64,000 nucleotides of DNA from Humulus lupulus (lineage: Eukaryota; Streptophyta; Magnoliopsida; Rosales; Cannabaceae): contig NC_084798.1 in the NCBI RefSeq assembly GCF_963169125.1, positions 172,823,980-172,887,979 of the forward strand, written 5' to 3'. Within the stretch, counting starts at the first letter, position 1, and every line of letters starts with the position of its first letter. Positions 41,531 to 55,300 of the stretch are shown here, one piece after another. The notes under the pieces were generated by a model. It was not told where the DNA came from, did no database searches, and was given only the letters and a program-made list of their open reading frames with translations. Both the position numbers and the translations under genes were made by a program.

Positions 41531-44500
41531 TTACCGACTTTCACAACCCTGGTCAGATTTTCTTCATCGAGTTGGACCTCCTCAAGGTCCTCGATGGGTC
41601 CAATTTCTTCTTCAAAATCCCCAAAGCGAGGATCCAGGTCTCTATCCTCACTTTGGGCAACACCCTATTTGGTGACATTATCACCTGAGTGGGCCTGAGT
41701 ATCAATTGCCACTTGCAACTCTTTTCTGGGAGCATATCTCGATACACCCTTCTTTGCCTTGGTGATCTAGGCGTTGTAGCACTCCCTTGCTTCCCGCTGA
41801 TTCCCCAAGATGCATCCTACCCCTTCGTCGGTTGAGAATTTCATGGCAAGGTGCCATATTGAAGTGACGGCCCGTAGGTCGACCAGAATTGGTCTCCCAA
41901 TTACAGCATTGTATGCTGAAGGATAATAAACTACTATGAAAGTAGTGAGTAATGTCCTATTAGCAGGTGCAGTACCTGCTGTAACTGGGAGCCTAATCGA
42001 CCCTATTGGGGCAAGCCCTTCACCGGAAAAACCATAAATGGTTTGGTTGCATGGCTCCAGGTCTTTGACAGACAGCTTCATTCTTTCCAGCGAAGACTTG
42101 TACAGGATGTTGACCGAACTTCCTGTGTCGACCAACACCCTCTTTACCATCATGTTGGAAATTTGTACGTCTACGACCAGCGGATCGGAGTGTGGGATTC
42201 GCATGTGCTGGGCATCGTCTTCAGATAAGGTTATCAATTCCTCCTCTGTTCGAGCCTTTTTTGGTGCTCAATCTTCCACACTCATCATCTTGATGTCCTG
42301 GTTGTGGCGTAGGGTTCGAGTGTATCGTTCCCTTACCTTCCCACTGTCTCCTGCAAGATGTGGGCCTCCGCAGATGGTGAGTAAAGTGCCTGCCATAGGA
42401 GCTGGCTGTAGAGGTGGAGAGTGTTGGCGTGCAGGCGCCTGCTCGTTGCCACCTTGAGCCTCTCGCTGAGACCCTCCTACAGCTCGCACATATCTTCTTA
42501 AATGTCCCTGCCTGATCAGGAACTCAATCTCGTCTTTCAATTGGTTACATTCATTGGTGTCATGCCCGTAGTCGTTGTGAAAATGACAAAACTTTGTCGT
42601 ATCTCTCTTGGAGATATCTTTCCTTATAGCTGCGGGTCATTTGTAAGGCACGCTTGAGCTTGTCGCCTGGTAGACTTTAGCTCGGCTTTCGACAAGGGCC
42701 GTGTAGTTGGTGAATCTCGGCTCGTATTGATTGCCTTTGGGGCGTTTACTCTCAGAAGCTGAGGGTTCATTGTTCGCCCGTTTTCCACCATTCCTACCAT
42801 TGCCATTCCCGTTGCCGTTGCCATTGGGCTTTTCTGACCCATTGGCGGGTTCTTCCTTAGGCCCCTTGTCTTTTGTGGGCGATTTCCCTTCGTTGGAAAT
42901 CGTGTCTTTGAGCTTGATGTATCATCAGCCCGATCCAAAAACTCTTGGGTACTTCTTACCCCATTCTTTCTGAGGCTACTCTAGAGGGGTGAATGACACC
43001 TAACTCCAGCAGTTAGAGCCATCATCTTACCCTCATCACCCACTGTCTTGGCTCCAGCTGCTGCTCGCATGAAGCGTTGGACGTATTCTTTCAAAGGCTC
43101 TCCTTCTTTTTGGCGTATCTCGACCAGCAGGTTGGCCTCTGTGGGTTGTACGCGACCCGCGTAGAACTGTTCGTAGAAATCCTTTACGAACATCTCCCAA
43201 GATACTATACTAGCAGGAGGGAATTTAAAAAACCAATCCTGGGCGGTGTCAGATAGTGTCACAGGGAAGATCCAATAGCGGGCGTCTTCTGACACTTTTT
43301 GTTATCCATTTGTATCTTAAACTTATTAACGTGAGATACTGGGCCTCCGTACCCGTCAAAGTTTAGCAATGTAGGTATCTTGAACTTACTGGGGGTTTCG
43401 ACTGTAGCAATCCTCTATACAAAGGGGGTGCCCCTCCTCCTATCGTACTCAATATGGGACGTTCGTCCCCCGACCAGTTGCTGTACCACCTGGTTCAGGG
43501 CATCAATCTGAGCCTGAACAGCTTCTGGGACTGCTGGGGCCACTGGTGCCGGGGGGCGTACTCGTTGTGCCTCTCACGATGGTCGTTAAGTACGTCCCTT
43601 AGATCATCGTCTCTACGTCTCTGCTCACTACCTCCTAGCTGACTAAAGACGTTCTGATGCCTGGGTTGCCCCCCAGCGTTGTGGCTAGCTGGCCTATTTT
43701 CTCTAGGTGGGGGGCTTCTGCCACCATCTCTTTCTTCATTTCTCCGCCCAGCATTTCCTCTACCGGAATCAACTTCATTATAGTCATGGCCATCTCTGAA
43801 TTGTGGTTGACTACGGCGTGACCGGCTATTCACGCTATTTCTTCCTCGGGCTGGCATTTCCCGAGCGTTAGGGGGAGGCCTGCACTGGTCGTTGGGTCCC
43901 CGTGCATTGTTATGCCGTGGGGGGCCCCTGACTGCAGAGCCTGACTCGATGTTCCTCCTGTTGGCAGAAGGACGCTACCCCCTGCTCGGTAGATTCGACT
44001 CTTCATCCCCTAGGCATCTAGGGCTAGGGGGCGGTTGCCCTGCCCTATTCTACCTCAGGCGCTGGGGATTGCCTCGACCAGCCTGGGATGGAGGATGCTG
44101 CTCAAGATCCCTAGGTGGGACATCATCCTGAGCCATAGGCGGCTGCTCCGGCCTTTGAGGGCTTGCTGGCTGGAGCGGAGGGCTTGGATTGGGACCTCTT
44201 TGAGGTGGTGCATTTGGTGGCTGATCTGGCTGGGAGGCTAGCACAGCCTGACTCCTAGCCAGTTGAATGGCTGCTTCAAGGGCGGCCATGTCATCCCTCT
44301 GTTGATGAACCATTTCCGCCTGCCACTCAATCAGCTCTTGGCGTTGGCGTTCTATTTCTCTTTGCTGCAGCGCCATTGCCTCCGCAGCATTCTCCTGATT
44401 GGCCCTCAGATTAGCCAACTCATCTTGCAACACTCCTAGAGTTGCCCTCAGTGTTTCAGAATCTAATTCCTCCTCATCAAACTCCAAATGTGGTTCATTC

Positions 44501-44577
44501 TCAGCCACATTTGGGGGAGGAGGTTGGGATGGTGCAGTGCCAACAACCTGTCCAGTCTTCTTGGATGTTTTCGCCAT
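41530..44577 (-). pseudogene. gag: Tat-C gag-protease (broken)
   Basis: ATG at 44577 (MAKTSKKTGQVVG). The N-terminus is a coiled coil (QREIERQRQELIEWQAEM), followed by a Pro-rich stretch and an Arg/Asn-rich segment (43857-43495). The capsid domain SEDARYWIFPVTLSDTAQDW, FKEYVQRF-like (43295-42981), is in another frame. KDEIEFLIRQGHLRRYV is near 42540. Protease VLVDTGSSVNILYKSSLE (about 42140) and YNAVIGRPIL follow. Frame changes lie between 43495 and 43295 and between 42624 and 42540. The protease keeps the catalytic DTGSS. Confidence 0.88.
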
Positions 44578-44605
44578 TAGATTTTTTCACAGTTTTTTGT
44601 CAAAC

Positions 44606-44624
44606 TCTCAACGAAAGCACCAGA
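44606..44624 (-). other. Tat-C primer-binding site
   Basis: The minus strand TCTGGTGCTTTCGTTGAGAG starts one base from the LTR end. It is close to the Tat-A and Tat-E sites. Confidence 0.75.
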
Positions 44625-44625
44625 A

Positions 44626-45253
44626 TGTTGACCCACGATTTGGCCAATGACACAGAGTCAAATATACGACAAAAGATAAAACGACAAAAGATAAAACGAC
44701 AAGTAAGAAATATAATCTAATGGAAGAGAAGAAAACACCAAGGATTTATAGTGGTTCGGCCCCAAAAGATGGTAATGACCTACGTCCACTTAGTGCTATT
44801 ATTAAGATTGAATCTCAAAGTAGTGATCAAAGAACTAGGGTTCTTGAGTTTCACAAGCTTTGAAAGAAATACAATAAAACGATGGATAATTGCACTATAG
44901 CTCTATCTTTTTCTCTATCTTAGCAAAAAGATCCAGGAATCAAAAAGTCCCTTCCTTGAGCAATTTCATGTCTATTTATAGGTTCAAGAAGGGTTACATA
45001 TGCCAACGTGCCCTATCTTTCCTTAATAATTGTGTATCAAGATAATAATGAAGAAATATTCAATGCAATTATTATAAGATCACATTTTAAGAAGGAAATA
45101 AATCAGGTTATACGAGCAGCCTGGTTGTATCTAAAAGTTAACCCCTGGCGAAGCGATGTGCCTCTGGTCGATAGTCGAGCAGCACTTCTGCCATGTGTCA
45201 ACCACGTGTGAGAAATCCTTGCACGTCATCAGCAGCCGTTTTTAGGGTAAAAG
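44626..45253 (-). repeat. Tat-C 5' LTR
   Basis: 628 bp. On + it starts TGTTGACCCACGATTTGGCC and ends TTTAGGGTAAAAG, where the other copy has GGGTAAACA, so the outermost two bases are altered. It carries a 15-16-base duplication (GACAAAAGATAAAAC) missing from the 3' LTR. TSD CATAG follows at 45254-45258. Confidence 0.92.
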
Positions 45254-46653
45254 CATAGCATAGCGTACATAAGACTGCCTACTGATGAGGCATAGGGATA
45301 TTGTCTCATATCTTCCTCTTCATGAGGTGTTTTGGGACACCCCTCCTTGGAAAGGACTACTCCAGAACGAGTGGGCATATCACCCTTTTTGGAGTTTTGC
45401 ATATTATATAGTTCTAGCACCTTATCAATGTAAGTTGCTTGAGACAGTGCCAAAGTCTTGTTCTGTCTATCTCTAAGAATTTGAATGCCCAGAACAGACT
45501 TGGCTTCTCCCAAATATTTCATTTATAATTGTTCAGCTAACCAGTTCTTTACGTTTGATAATGATGTTACGTCATTGCCAATTAGTAATATATCATCAAT
45601 GTAAAGAATGAGGAATACTACTACACTATATTTGATTTGTTTATAGACACATGGTTCGTCAACGTTTAGTTCAAAACCAAACGTTTTAATTGTGTCATCA
45701 AATCTAAGATTCCAAGATCTAGAAGCTTGTTGGAGTCCATAGATGGACCTAAGAAGCTTGCAAACTTTTTTCTCTTGACCTCTTACTTCGAAACCTTCTG
45801 GTTGAGACATGTAAATGGTTTCGTCAAGGTAGCCATTCAGAAAAGTTGTTTTGACATCCATTTTCCAAATCTCTTAATCCATGCACGTAGCAATGGATAA
45901 GAGTATACGAATGGATTTTAGCATGGCTACAGGAGAAAAAGTTTCTTCATAATCAACCCCTTCTTTCTGTGTGCAGCCTTTGGCTACAAGCCTTACTTTG
46001 AAAGTCTTTACTTTCCCATCCACTCCTCTTTTCTTCTTGAATATCCACTTGCAAGCAATGGGTTTGATATTCTCAGGTAGATCTTCAAGAACCCAAACGA
46101 AATTGGAATGCATCGATTCCATATCCTGGTTCATGGCGTCTTGCCATTTGTCATTGTCAGAATCATTCATTGCATCTTTAAATGTCAATGGATCGTCTTT
46201 GTTTGTGTCAGACACAAGCATTTGAACTTCGTGTTCATATCGTATGGGTTGTTACTAACCATCCCCCTATGACGAGGCTCTCTACTATTCTGACTAGAGC
46301 TAGCAGTCTCCTTTTGCCGTTTTTCATTGGTTGTTGTTGGTGACTTTGCAACTTCATTCGAGACCATCTCCTCTAGTACAACTTTACTGCGATGTTTGTG
46401 GTTATTAATATAGTCATGTTCAAGAAGAGTTTCATTTGTCGATACAAATGTTTTATTTTCTTTAGGACTATAGAAAATTCCACCTCCAGTCTCTTTGGAA
46501 TAGCCCACAAGCATGCACACTTTAGAGCATGATTCCAACTTCCCGATCTTTCCTTTTAGCACATGTGCAGGACACCCCTAAATGCGAAAATGGTGTAAAC
46601 TAGGTTTACAACCATTCCATAATTCCATGGGTGTCTTCTGGATAGACTTAGAT
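45254..46653 (-). pseudogene. pol: Copia-2 pol, middle part (integrase end, RT)
   Basis: The minus strand from 46653 down encodes the integrase C-terminal segment KSIQKTPMELWNG, GCPAHVLKGKIGKLESCS, VGYSKETGGGIFYSP and a linker, then the RT: WQDAMNQDMESMHSN, PIACKWIFKKKRG, ARLVAKG-like VRLVAKGCTQKEGVDYEETF, MDVKTTFLNG and catalytic YIDD (LILYIDDILLIGND, about 45600), KYLGEAKSVLGIQI and SLMYAMLC at the Tat-C junction. Stops (about 45871 and 45523) and a frame change mark decay. Each end of this piece is a TSD of another element. Confidence 0.92.
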
Positions 46654-48914
46654 TGTAACACCCTACTTCCTTAGAGCCATTACTAAGTGGGTTTAAAACA
46701 TACAATTAACTCGCTAATCAAGGTTTTAAGTCAAAAGTGTAATTAAACCATAAACAGAGTCTTACACTTTGAAAATAATTCCATTCTTTGAAAATCATAA
46801 AGCGTTTAACATTTGGGATCCCAAAATACTGTTTAGAAATATTTACAACTCAGAAATATAACTAAATTCGGCTAAACGACAAAATCTAGGTTTAGTACAA
46901 TCATCACCCAAAATATACCCCTGGCCATGGCAGCAGGGCAGGCCAAACATGTACATGATGCTTCACGCTCTCCGTACTCATGGTTGGTCGACTTTCCCCT
47001 TGCCCTTACCTGCACCATAGAGCACCCGTGAGCCGAAGCCCAGCAAGAAAACTTTCACAAGCAAACAACATATGCATATTTAACATTCAACATATAATCA
47101 AGCCACCATTAGGCTAAACACGTACGACCATGCCGTCCCAAGCGCTTTACCAAGCTCTGGGTTCCGGTCCACACCGTGAGGATATCCCAGGTATACTTTA
47201 GGGTCTCGCCCTGGCAACTCGCACTCCACGTGCTAAACGTTGCTCCCGGCCCCTTGTCGTACCCGGTCTTCGCCGTTCCCGGTCTTCGCCGTTCCCGGCC
47301 TTCGCCATTCTCGACCCTTGCCGTTCATTCACATATATGCACACATAACATAATTAAACAAATACTTAAACAAGCATAAGCACAATCAATGGGGCTACGC
47401 CCTGCAACACAATCAAACAGGGTCGTGCCCTGCAACACAAACTATAGGGCCTCGCCCTGCTCTATGGTTACAATAGTTTTCTTACCTATGTTCCAAGCTT
47501 TCCAAGCACCGATGTCCTGAGCACAGTCCCCTAGTCCGAGCCTCGTTGAAACCCTAGTCACAACGCATCAACAATATCTATCCATCAAGGTTTAATCCAT
47601 TAAATAGCTTTGGGTTACCATTCTAATCCCCGGAACCTTGAATTCTATCAATCTGGGTGATAAAATCCATCCCGAGCCTTAACAATTAGGTTCCCAAGCC
47701 AAAAATCCACAAAACACCCACATTTGGAACTAGGGCTGCGGCCCAACCCCTTTAGGGCCACGACTTGCCTCAAAACAGAGGCAAAACACCTCCCTGGAAA
47801 GAGGCACGGGCTACGGCATGCTTGGCCAAATGCCACGACGCGCCTCAAGATCAGAGGCCTCCCTAGGCCTTACGCGCACATGGGCCGCGACATGCCCCTC
47901 CTAGGGTCGCGACTCGACTTGCAAACCCAAAAATCCACCATGCAAAACACGAGCTAACCTCCTTGAATTTCACCATTTCCAAGCCTAAATCCTAGAGTTC
48001 TGCCCAAGACCCAATCCCAACCACATAACCAGTTTATACTCTCAGAAACTCAAACAACAAGTCTCCAAAAAATCTTCAACTTCATCACTTAAGTTCTATC
48101 TTCCAAATTTTAAAGGAAACACAGAAAAACCATGCAGAAATTAAACTTAGATCCTTACCTCAGAATTGATCTTGGCTTGAGCTTGGTTCTAGTTACGCCA
48201 ACTTCTCTTCTTCCCAAATTCAGCCTTGAGTTCCCTCTTTGATCCCAAAGAATTTCAGTTCTTCCTCCCTTTCTTTTCTTACATTTTGTTTTCCTCTAGA
48301 GCTTTCAAAAACAATTCTAGTATATGCCTAGGTAACAAAACGTAAAGGATTTTACCTCTGCCAGCTCCAGCTATCCTTAAAGCCAAATTTCCTTTTTTTT
48401 GCCCCTTAATCCTCTCCTTAACACTTAAGTAATCCTAAGGGCAGTTTAGTCATTTACCTAATCCCGTTAAGTCCCCGAGGGAAAAATAATAAATTTCCCC
48501 AAGATTCCCTCCTAAACGTTCTAACTTCAAATATATCTCAAAATATTTATTTTCATAACCCGATAATCCCATAAAACGTCCAATGCCCAAAATACCCCTC
48601 GACTCACCCCGAGTTGGGTATTCGACGCCGTTGTGACTTTCTAGCTAAACTGTTCCATAGGACTGTCTCGGATCGTGCATCACAGATATATCACAAGTAT
48701 ATCATAATTATTACATTTATGCCCTCAACGAGCTAAAATTACAAACATGCCCCTAATAGCCAAATGGGGCCCACATGCATATTTAATTCACCTAAACATG
48801 CATCTCTAATCACATACTCATAAAATTTCACATATTATAATAATAAACCACTTATTGCCCTCCAGGCACGCTAATCAAGGTCCTAAGCCTTATTAGCAAA
48901 TTTGGGACGCTACA
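46654..48914 (-). repeat. Chromo-D 3' LTR
   Basis: 2261 bp from TGTAACACCC to GGGACGCTACA on the + strand. It includes repeated CGTTCCCGG(T/C)CTTCGC words near 47270-47310. Short open frames inside are not supported as genes. Confidence 0.93.
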
Positions 48915-48929
48915 ACTATCACCTCCTTG

Positions 48930-51900
48930 CATAAATTTCGTCCTCGAAATTACCTGAACAACTCGGGGCACCGCTCCCGCACATCCAACTCAAGTTCCCA
49001 TGTCGCCTCCTCAATCTTGTTGTTCCTTCACAACATTTTCACCAAGGCGATGGTCTTGCTCCGCAAGATTTTATCCTTCCAGTCAAGAATCTGAACCAGC
49101 TTCTCCTCATAAGACAAATCCTAGTCCAACTCCAAATTCTCATAACTCAGTACATGCGTCAAATCTGATACACACTTCCGGAGCATGGATACATGAAATA
49201 AATTATGAACCCCTGATAAGGCTAGAGGCATCGCCAATCTGTAAGCTACCTCTCCAACCTGTTCTAGAATCTCGAAGGGGCCAACAAACCTAAGGCTCAG
49301 CTTGCCCCGAACACCAAACCGTTTCACTCCCCTCAAAGGTGAAACCCTAAGGAACACATTATCACCGACATGAAGCTCCACGCTCCTGCGTCTCAAGTCT
49401 GAGTAACTCTTCTGGCGACTCTGGGAGGCGAGCATTCGAGCTCTAATCTTGTCAATCACCTCATTGGTCCTCTAAACCATCTCAGGACCCAAATATCTTC
49501 TCTCACCCATCTCATCCCAATTGATAGGTGATCTGCACTTCCTCCCATAAAGCATTTCATATGAAACCACTCCGATAGTCGCCTGATAACTGTTATTGTA
49601 AGAGAACTTAATCAAAGGGAGATACTTGCTCCAAGATCCCCCAAAATCTAGGACACAGGCTCGTAGCATGTCCTCCAGTATCTGAATCGTCCTCTCAGAT
49701 TGTCCATCTGTCTGAGGATGATAAGGGGTACTAAACCGTAACTGCGTGCCCATAGCCTTCTGCAGACTCTCCCAAAACTTGGAGGTGAAGGTGGGGTCCC
49801 TGTCGGATACTATCGCCCTCCAAGCCCCATGAAGTCGAACAATTTCCTTCACATATAGCTCGGCATACTACTCCACAGTATAAGTCGTCCTGATAGGTAA
49901 AAAGTGAGCGGACTTGGTATACCTATCAACAATTACCCACACTGAGGCATGCTGTCCCATGGTCTTTGGCAAGCCAACCATGAAGTCCATGGTGATATCT
50001 TCCCACTTCCACTCTGGAATCCCTAGAGGCTGTAATAACCCTGCTAGCCTCTAATGTTCAGCCTTGACCTACTGACAAGTTAAGCACTTAGCCACATAAT
50101 CCACCACATCCCTCTTCATGCCCGACCACCAATACAAAGCTCTCAAATCTTGGCACATCTTCGTCGTACCTGGATGTAAGGAATAGAGAGTGGTATGCGA
50201 TTCATCCAAGATCTCTCGTCGGATATCAGAATCCATCGGAACACAGATTCGACCCTTGTACTTCAGTAATCCCATCTTTGAGATAGAAAATTCCTTAGCC
50301 GCTCCAACTATGACATTCTCTATGTGCCCTCTCAACTAGGAATCCTTCCCCTGCGCCTCCTTGATCCTCTCAAGGAGTGTAGACTAAAGAGTGATGTTGG
50401 CTAACCGACCAACCACCAACTCTATACCCGCTCTAGTCATCTCCTCCGCTAGCTTATCAGATATCTGTCTCGAACTGAACAACTGTCTTGGGCCTTTCCG
50501 ACTCAATGCATCCGCTACTACATTAGCCTTCCCAGGATGGTATAGGATATCACAATCATAATCCTTAACCAACTCTAGCCTTCGCCTCTGGCGCATATTT
50601 AGATCCTTCTGAGTAAAGAAGTACTTCAAACTCTTATGGTCAGTGTATATCTCGCACTTCTCACCATATAGATAACGTCTCCAAATCTTAAGGGAGAATA
50701 CAATCGCTACCAACTCCAGATCATGCATGGGATATCTTTGCTCATACTCCTTTAGCTGTCTCAATGCGTAGGCTATCACCTTACCAGCTTGCATCAGCAC
50801 ACACCCTAAACCCTGTCTGGAAGCATCACAATAAACCACAAACTTCTCATTATCTGTTGACAGACTCAACACTGGCGCGGTGATTAGTCGCCGCTTCAAC
50901 TCCTTAAAACCGTTCTCACATCTGTCTATCCAAACATACTTTGTCTTCTTCTTTGTCAATTTTGTCAACGGCGTAGCTATCCTGGAGAACCCCTCAATAA
51001 ACCGCCGATAATACCCTGCCAATCCCAGAAAACTCCTAACTTTAGGAACACTGCTCGGTCTAGGCCAATCTCTCACTGCCTCAATCTTACTTGGGTCAAC
51101 CAGAATCCCTTTCTTACTAACGATGTGGCCCAGAAATGTAACTTGTGGTAGCCAGAACTCGCACTTGCTGAACTTAGCATATAACCTATGCTCCCTCAAC
51201 TGCTGCAATACCAAACGTAGATGCTGCTCATGCTCTGTCTCTGACTGAGAGTACACCAAAATGTCGTCGATAAATACAATCACAAACTTATCCAAGTAGT
51301 CCTTGAAAACCCTATTCATCATATCCATAGAAGCTTCTGGGGCATTGGTTAATCCAAAGGACATAACCAGGAATTCGTAGTGTCCATACCTCGTTCGGAA
51401 ATTGGTTTTTGGTATGTCTTCTTCTTTAATCCTTAACTGATGGTAACCTGATTGGAGATCAATCTTGGAAAACACTGTTCTTCCCTATAATTGGTCAAAT
51501 AAATCGTCGATCCTAGGCAGTGGATACTTGTTCTTAATGGTCAACTTGTTCATCTCCCTGTAGTCAATACACATCATAAGAGATCCATCATTCTTCTTAA
51601 CAAACAACACTAGAGCACCCCATGGTGAGAAACTCAGTCTGATGAACCCCAAATCCAATAACTCCTGCAACCGAATCTTCAACTCCTTTAACTCCGCCAG
51701 AGCCATTCTATAAGGTGTCCTAGATACTGGCTCCGCCCCTGGCGCCAACTCTATAACAAACTCAATCTCCCGCTGCGGCGGCAACCCTAGCAGGTCTGCT
51801 GGAAATAAGTCTGGAAACTCACATACCAATCTGGTCTCACCCGGTCCAACCGACACAACCCTAGAGGTATCCACAACATTTGCTAGGAATCCTATGCAAC

Positions 51901-52364
51901 CTTCCTACATCAGGTCCCTAGTCTTCAGTGCCGATATCATAGGTACTCGCGATCCACTAACTGTCCCCACAAATACAAAGGGTACCTCCCCTTCTGGTTC
52001 AAAAGTCACCATCCTACGCTTGTAGTCAATCGTCGCCTCATACTTCGATAACCAATCCATCCCTAGGATCATATCGAAGTCATCCATCAATAGCTCAATT
52101 AGATCAACAGACAACTCCCTACTATCTATCTCTACTAGCAATGCTCTAATCCATCTCCTAGAGACTACCAGTTCGGCAAGAAAGTCTGAAAACCCTAGCA
52201 TACAAAACACTAGGTCTACATAGCTGATCTATCACTCTAGCAGAGACAAATGAATGAGTAGCTCCCGAGCCAATCAATGCAGTATAAGAAGAACCAGCAC
52301 TAGAAATCTGACCTGTCACAATCGAGGGGCTAGCCTCCGCCTCAGTCTGAGTCAAAGTGAACAC
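48930..52364 (-). pseudogene. pol: Chromo-D pol: protease, RT, RNase H, integrase, chromodomain (broken)
   Basis: Protease near 52290 reads ALIGSGATHSFVS, where the family has Asp in place of the first Gly, so the catalytic residue is lost. [47 protein letters not shown], catalytic [10 protein letters not shown] (about 51270), [11 protein letters not shown]. RNase [40 protein letters not shown]. Integrase: HPGTTKMCQDL...[43 protein letters not shown], then GPFEILEQVGEVAYRL and HNLFHVSMLRK. A chromodomain-like tail lies at about 49110-48950. Several in-frame stops (near 51880, 51480, 50380, 50066, 49865, 49470 and 49121) show decay. Confidence 0.9.
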
Positions 52365-55300
52365 CCTGGCAGGTGCGAGATTGTCGCCTGCTTCAGATCC
52401 TCTTTCCTAGCTTGTGGGCAGTCCTTCTTCAGATGATTGGCACTTCCATAGATAAAGCAGGCCCTAATCCTGCACTCACCCTGGTGTCATCGTTTGCACC
52501 GAGGACATACTGGAAAACTCCTCCAGTTGTCACCTCCGCCCTGACGGCCACTGAAAGCACCCCGTGCCCTCCTATCCGGGCTAGGAGGAACAAAAGAATT
52601 TGGGGCCTTTCTCTTCTGCTCACTGGAGCCACTACCTCGACTAGATCTAGTAAAAAGAGGCACTGTCCTCCTGGCATTGCGCCTAACAACACTCTCTCTC
52701 CAAATCTGATCCTCGGCCCCCTCAACAGTAAGGGCCTTGTCCACGACCTGAGCATAAGTAGTAGTATCTGGGTCTAAAGTAATCTTCACATCACGAGCGA
52801 TCATAACATTCAACCCCCGTACAAATCTGTCTTTTCTTGCCACATCTGTCAGCACCAAATCCAACACGAACTTCGTTAACCGGTCAAATTTCAAGGCGTA
52901 CTCTGTACGGTCAACTGGTTCTGAGTGAGGTTGATGAACTCGTCAACCTTTGAAGCTCGGACTGCTACACTGTAGTATTTCTCGTTAAAGATGTTCCTGA
53001 ACTCTTCCCAAGTCATAACTGACACATTCCTCCTCTGAGTCACTACATCCCACCAGATGCGGGCATCCTCTCTGAACATGTAGCTGGCACAAGCTACCCT
53101 CTCATTCCCTTCCACCCTCATAAAATCCAGGATGGAGGAAGTCATATTCATCCACTACTCTTGTAGAGTCCAAGAACTTTACTTAGCTAATTGTTCAGTA
53201 GTATTATAGTATGTTTAGTATTATCTTTGTTACTGTGGATTTTTGGTTCAGACCGGGAATTATTTGGACACTCATAGTAGTACTTATAGATTTTCTAAGT
53301 TTAACCTATAGTTTAAGAATATTTAGTATAACCTAAGGTTTGATTAATGTGACTGATATTAAGGATTATATTTATTATATTATAAGGTTTAGACATCAAC
53401 CAATAGGATTTTAAGCACATGTTATGAATGGTGATTAAGGATTAAGTATTTTTTAGGATTAAATTTAATAAGGAGTAAAGTTTGAATGTTATAGGGTCAG
53501 TCAGCAGCTTTGAATACGTTGAAGGCTTAGTCAAGGCTGTTTACTCCATTCAAACTTAGCTAAAAATGTGTAATTTCGTGTTTAAATATTCAGCGTATGC
53601 CGATATATCGCAGCTATAGGGGGCGATATATCGCAGCACGTAGATACGGAAAACACGAGACGATGCACGGTCGCCTCGGGCATACTGGCCCAGGCGATAT
53701 ATCGCCTACAGGGGGCGATATATCGCCTCCTCCAGCATGAATTCAAACTCTTTTGAATTCTTTTCCTTTCAACCATTCAAACTTCTTCAAAAGTCCAGCA
53801 TCTTTTGAACGAGTCTTCAGCCTCTGCTGAATGATTATTCAAATGATTTTCACCTAAAAAGCCATTATTTTTATTCAAGTAAAATCAAGATACTTTCATT
53901 CCCAAACTCTATAAATAGGACCTAGTACCCAACCATTATTCACCTTTTGCTCTAAGTTCAGAAGCTGCTAGTGTTAAGTGAGTGTGAGAGTGTAAACACC
54001 TGGTTTGAGAAAATCATAAGCTTAAACATCATAAGCTTATCAAACACTTTGGGAAGTGAGGTTCTATAGTATTTCGGTTGAGGAGTAGATTGGTCTTTCA
54101 AGTCTTTGAGGTAACCAAAACTCTAGTTCATTTCTGTATTATGTTATTTTCTTTCTCATAGTCTTCTACTCAATCTCTAACCTTAATCTTCATTTTGGTT
54201 AGGGAATCTAAGTTCTTGAGCACATAAGTTTCGGTAAGCATGTTTCTCAAATGGTTTAGTGTTTCCATCCCTTTCATTTCATCTTCTTTCTTCTTTAGAC
54301 TCACTCTTTCTTATGGTTTTAGGAGTGTTCCAAAAAGTCCCAACTCAGTCCACACATCTCGGTAACTTTGGTAAGGAAAATAGGCTAGAATCAATATGTT
54401 ATATGCTTATGTTATCTTATGTTTTATGTTGTTAAATGTGTTATGGTATGTATGCATGTATGTTTGTAGGCTTGGGCATATGACCCATATGACTAACAAG
54501 ACCCCAAATGGGTTATGGGCATATGACCTACTTAGCTAGTAGGACCCCACTAATCCCATGGGCATATGCTTGTTTAGTCTATGGGACCCCAAGTAATAAT
54601 GACCATTATAATAAGTGTATGTTATATGTATTATGTTAAGTCTTTATGTTTCTTATGAAGTTATGTTTATGACTATGTGTTAGATTTTCCTTGCTGGGCA
54701 TTAGGCTCATTCCTTTTTGTTTTATGTGCAGGAAAATAAGCTTTAGAGGCGGTAAGATTCGTGACACTTAGAGGATGTGTATCGATGGTGAATGGAGTCA
54801 ATGGGCCGAGCGTTATTCGGTTCGAGGATGTAGTTTCTGTTTTATGTCTTTTTACATGTATTTTCCGCACCATTTATGTAATGTCTTTTATTTTAAATCA
54901 TGTTTTGTTTTTAAAGACAATGGGATCCCATATCCTTCTTAGTATTCTATTTATTTGTAAGTAACTCTTATTTTACAAGTTACTCAATAAAATTATGGTA
55001 TTTTCATAAAAATGTAAGTTTTATGTATAGTTTCGTTAATGGTCCAAATAGTCTAGATTAGTGGGTCATTACAACTCTGCCCGCAGTGGGTCTGGTCCAC
55101 CCTCAAAGGTGGGAGGATGCTGCTTCCTGAACCTCTCATACAAAGGTTCCCATCTGTTTTCCATAACAGGCTGAACCGGCACTGGTGCCACAACCTGCTG
55201 AACTGACAACCTAGTGACCTGAGGAGGGACCTGCTGCCTCAACTGTCGAAGTTCTTCCTCTATTCGTTGTAGTCTTGTTTCCATTTTGGCAAACATCTGT

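Larger units (their letters stand above)
21563..45253 (-). mobile_element. Tat-C: Ty3/gypsy Tat element, interrupted by Tat-B
   Basis: A minus-strand element with the 5' LTR at 44626-45253 and the 3' LTR at 21563-22176. The TSD CATAG lies at 21558-21562 and 45254-45258. Without the 12.5-kb Tat-B insertion it is about 11.2 kb. Gag-pol runs from 44577 down to about 38350, and the antisense gene is on the + strand (23214-23851 and 36442-37680). LTRs differ at about 33 of 610 positions plus indels by eye. Coding parts carry several stops and three frame changes, so it is old and dead. Confidence 0.93.
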
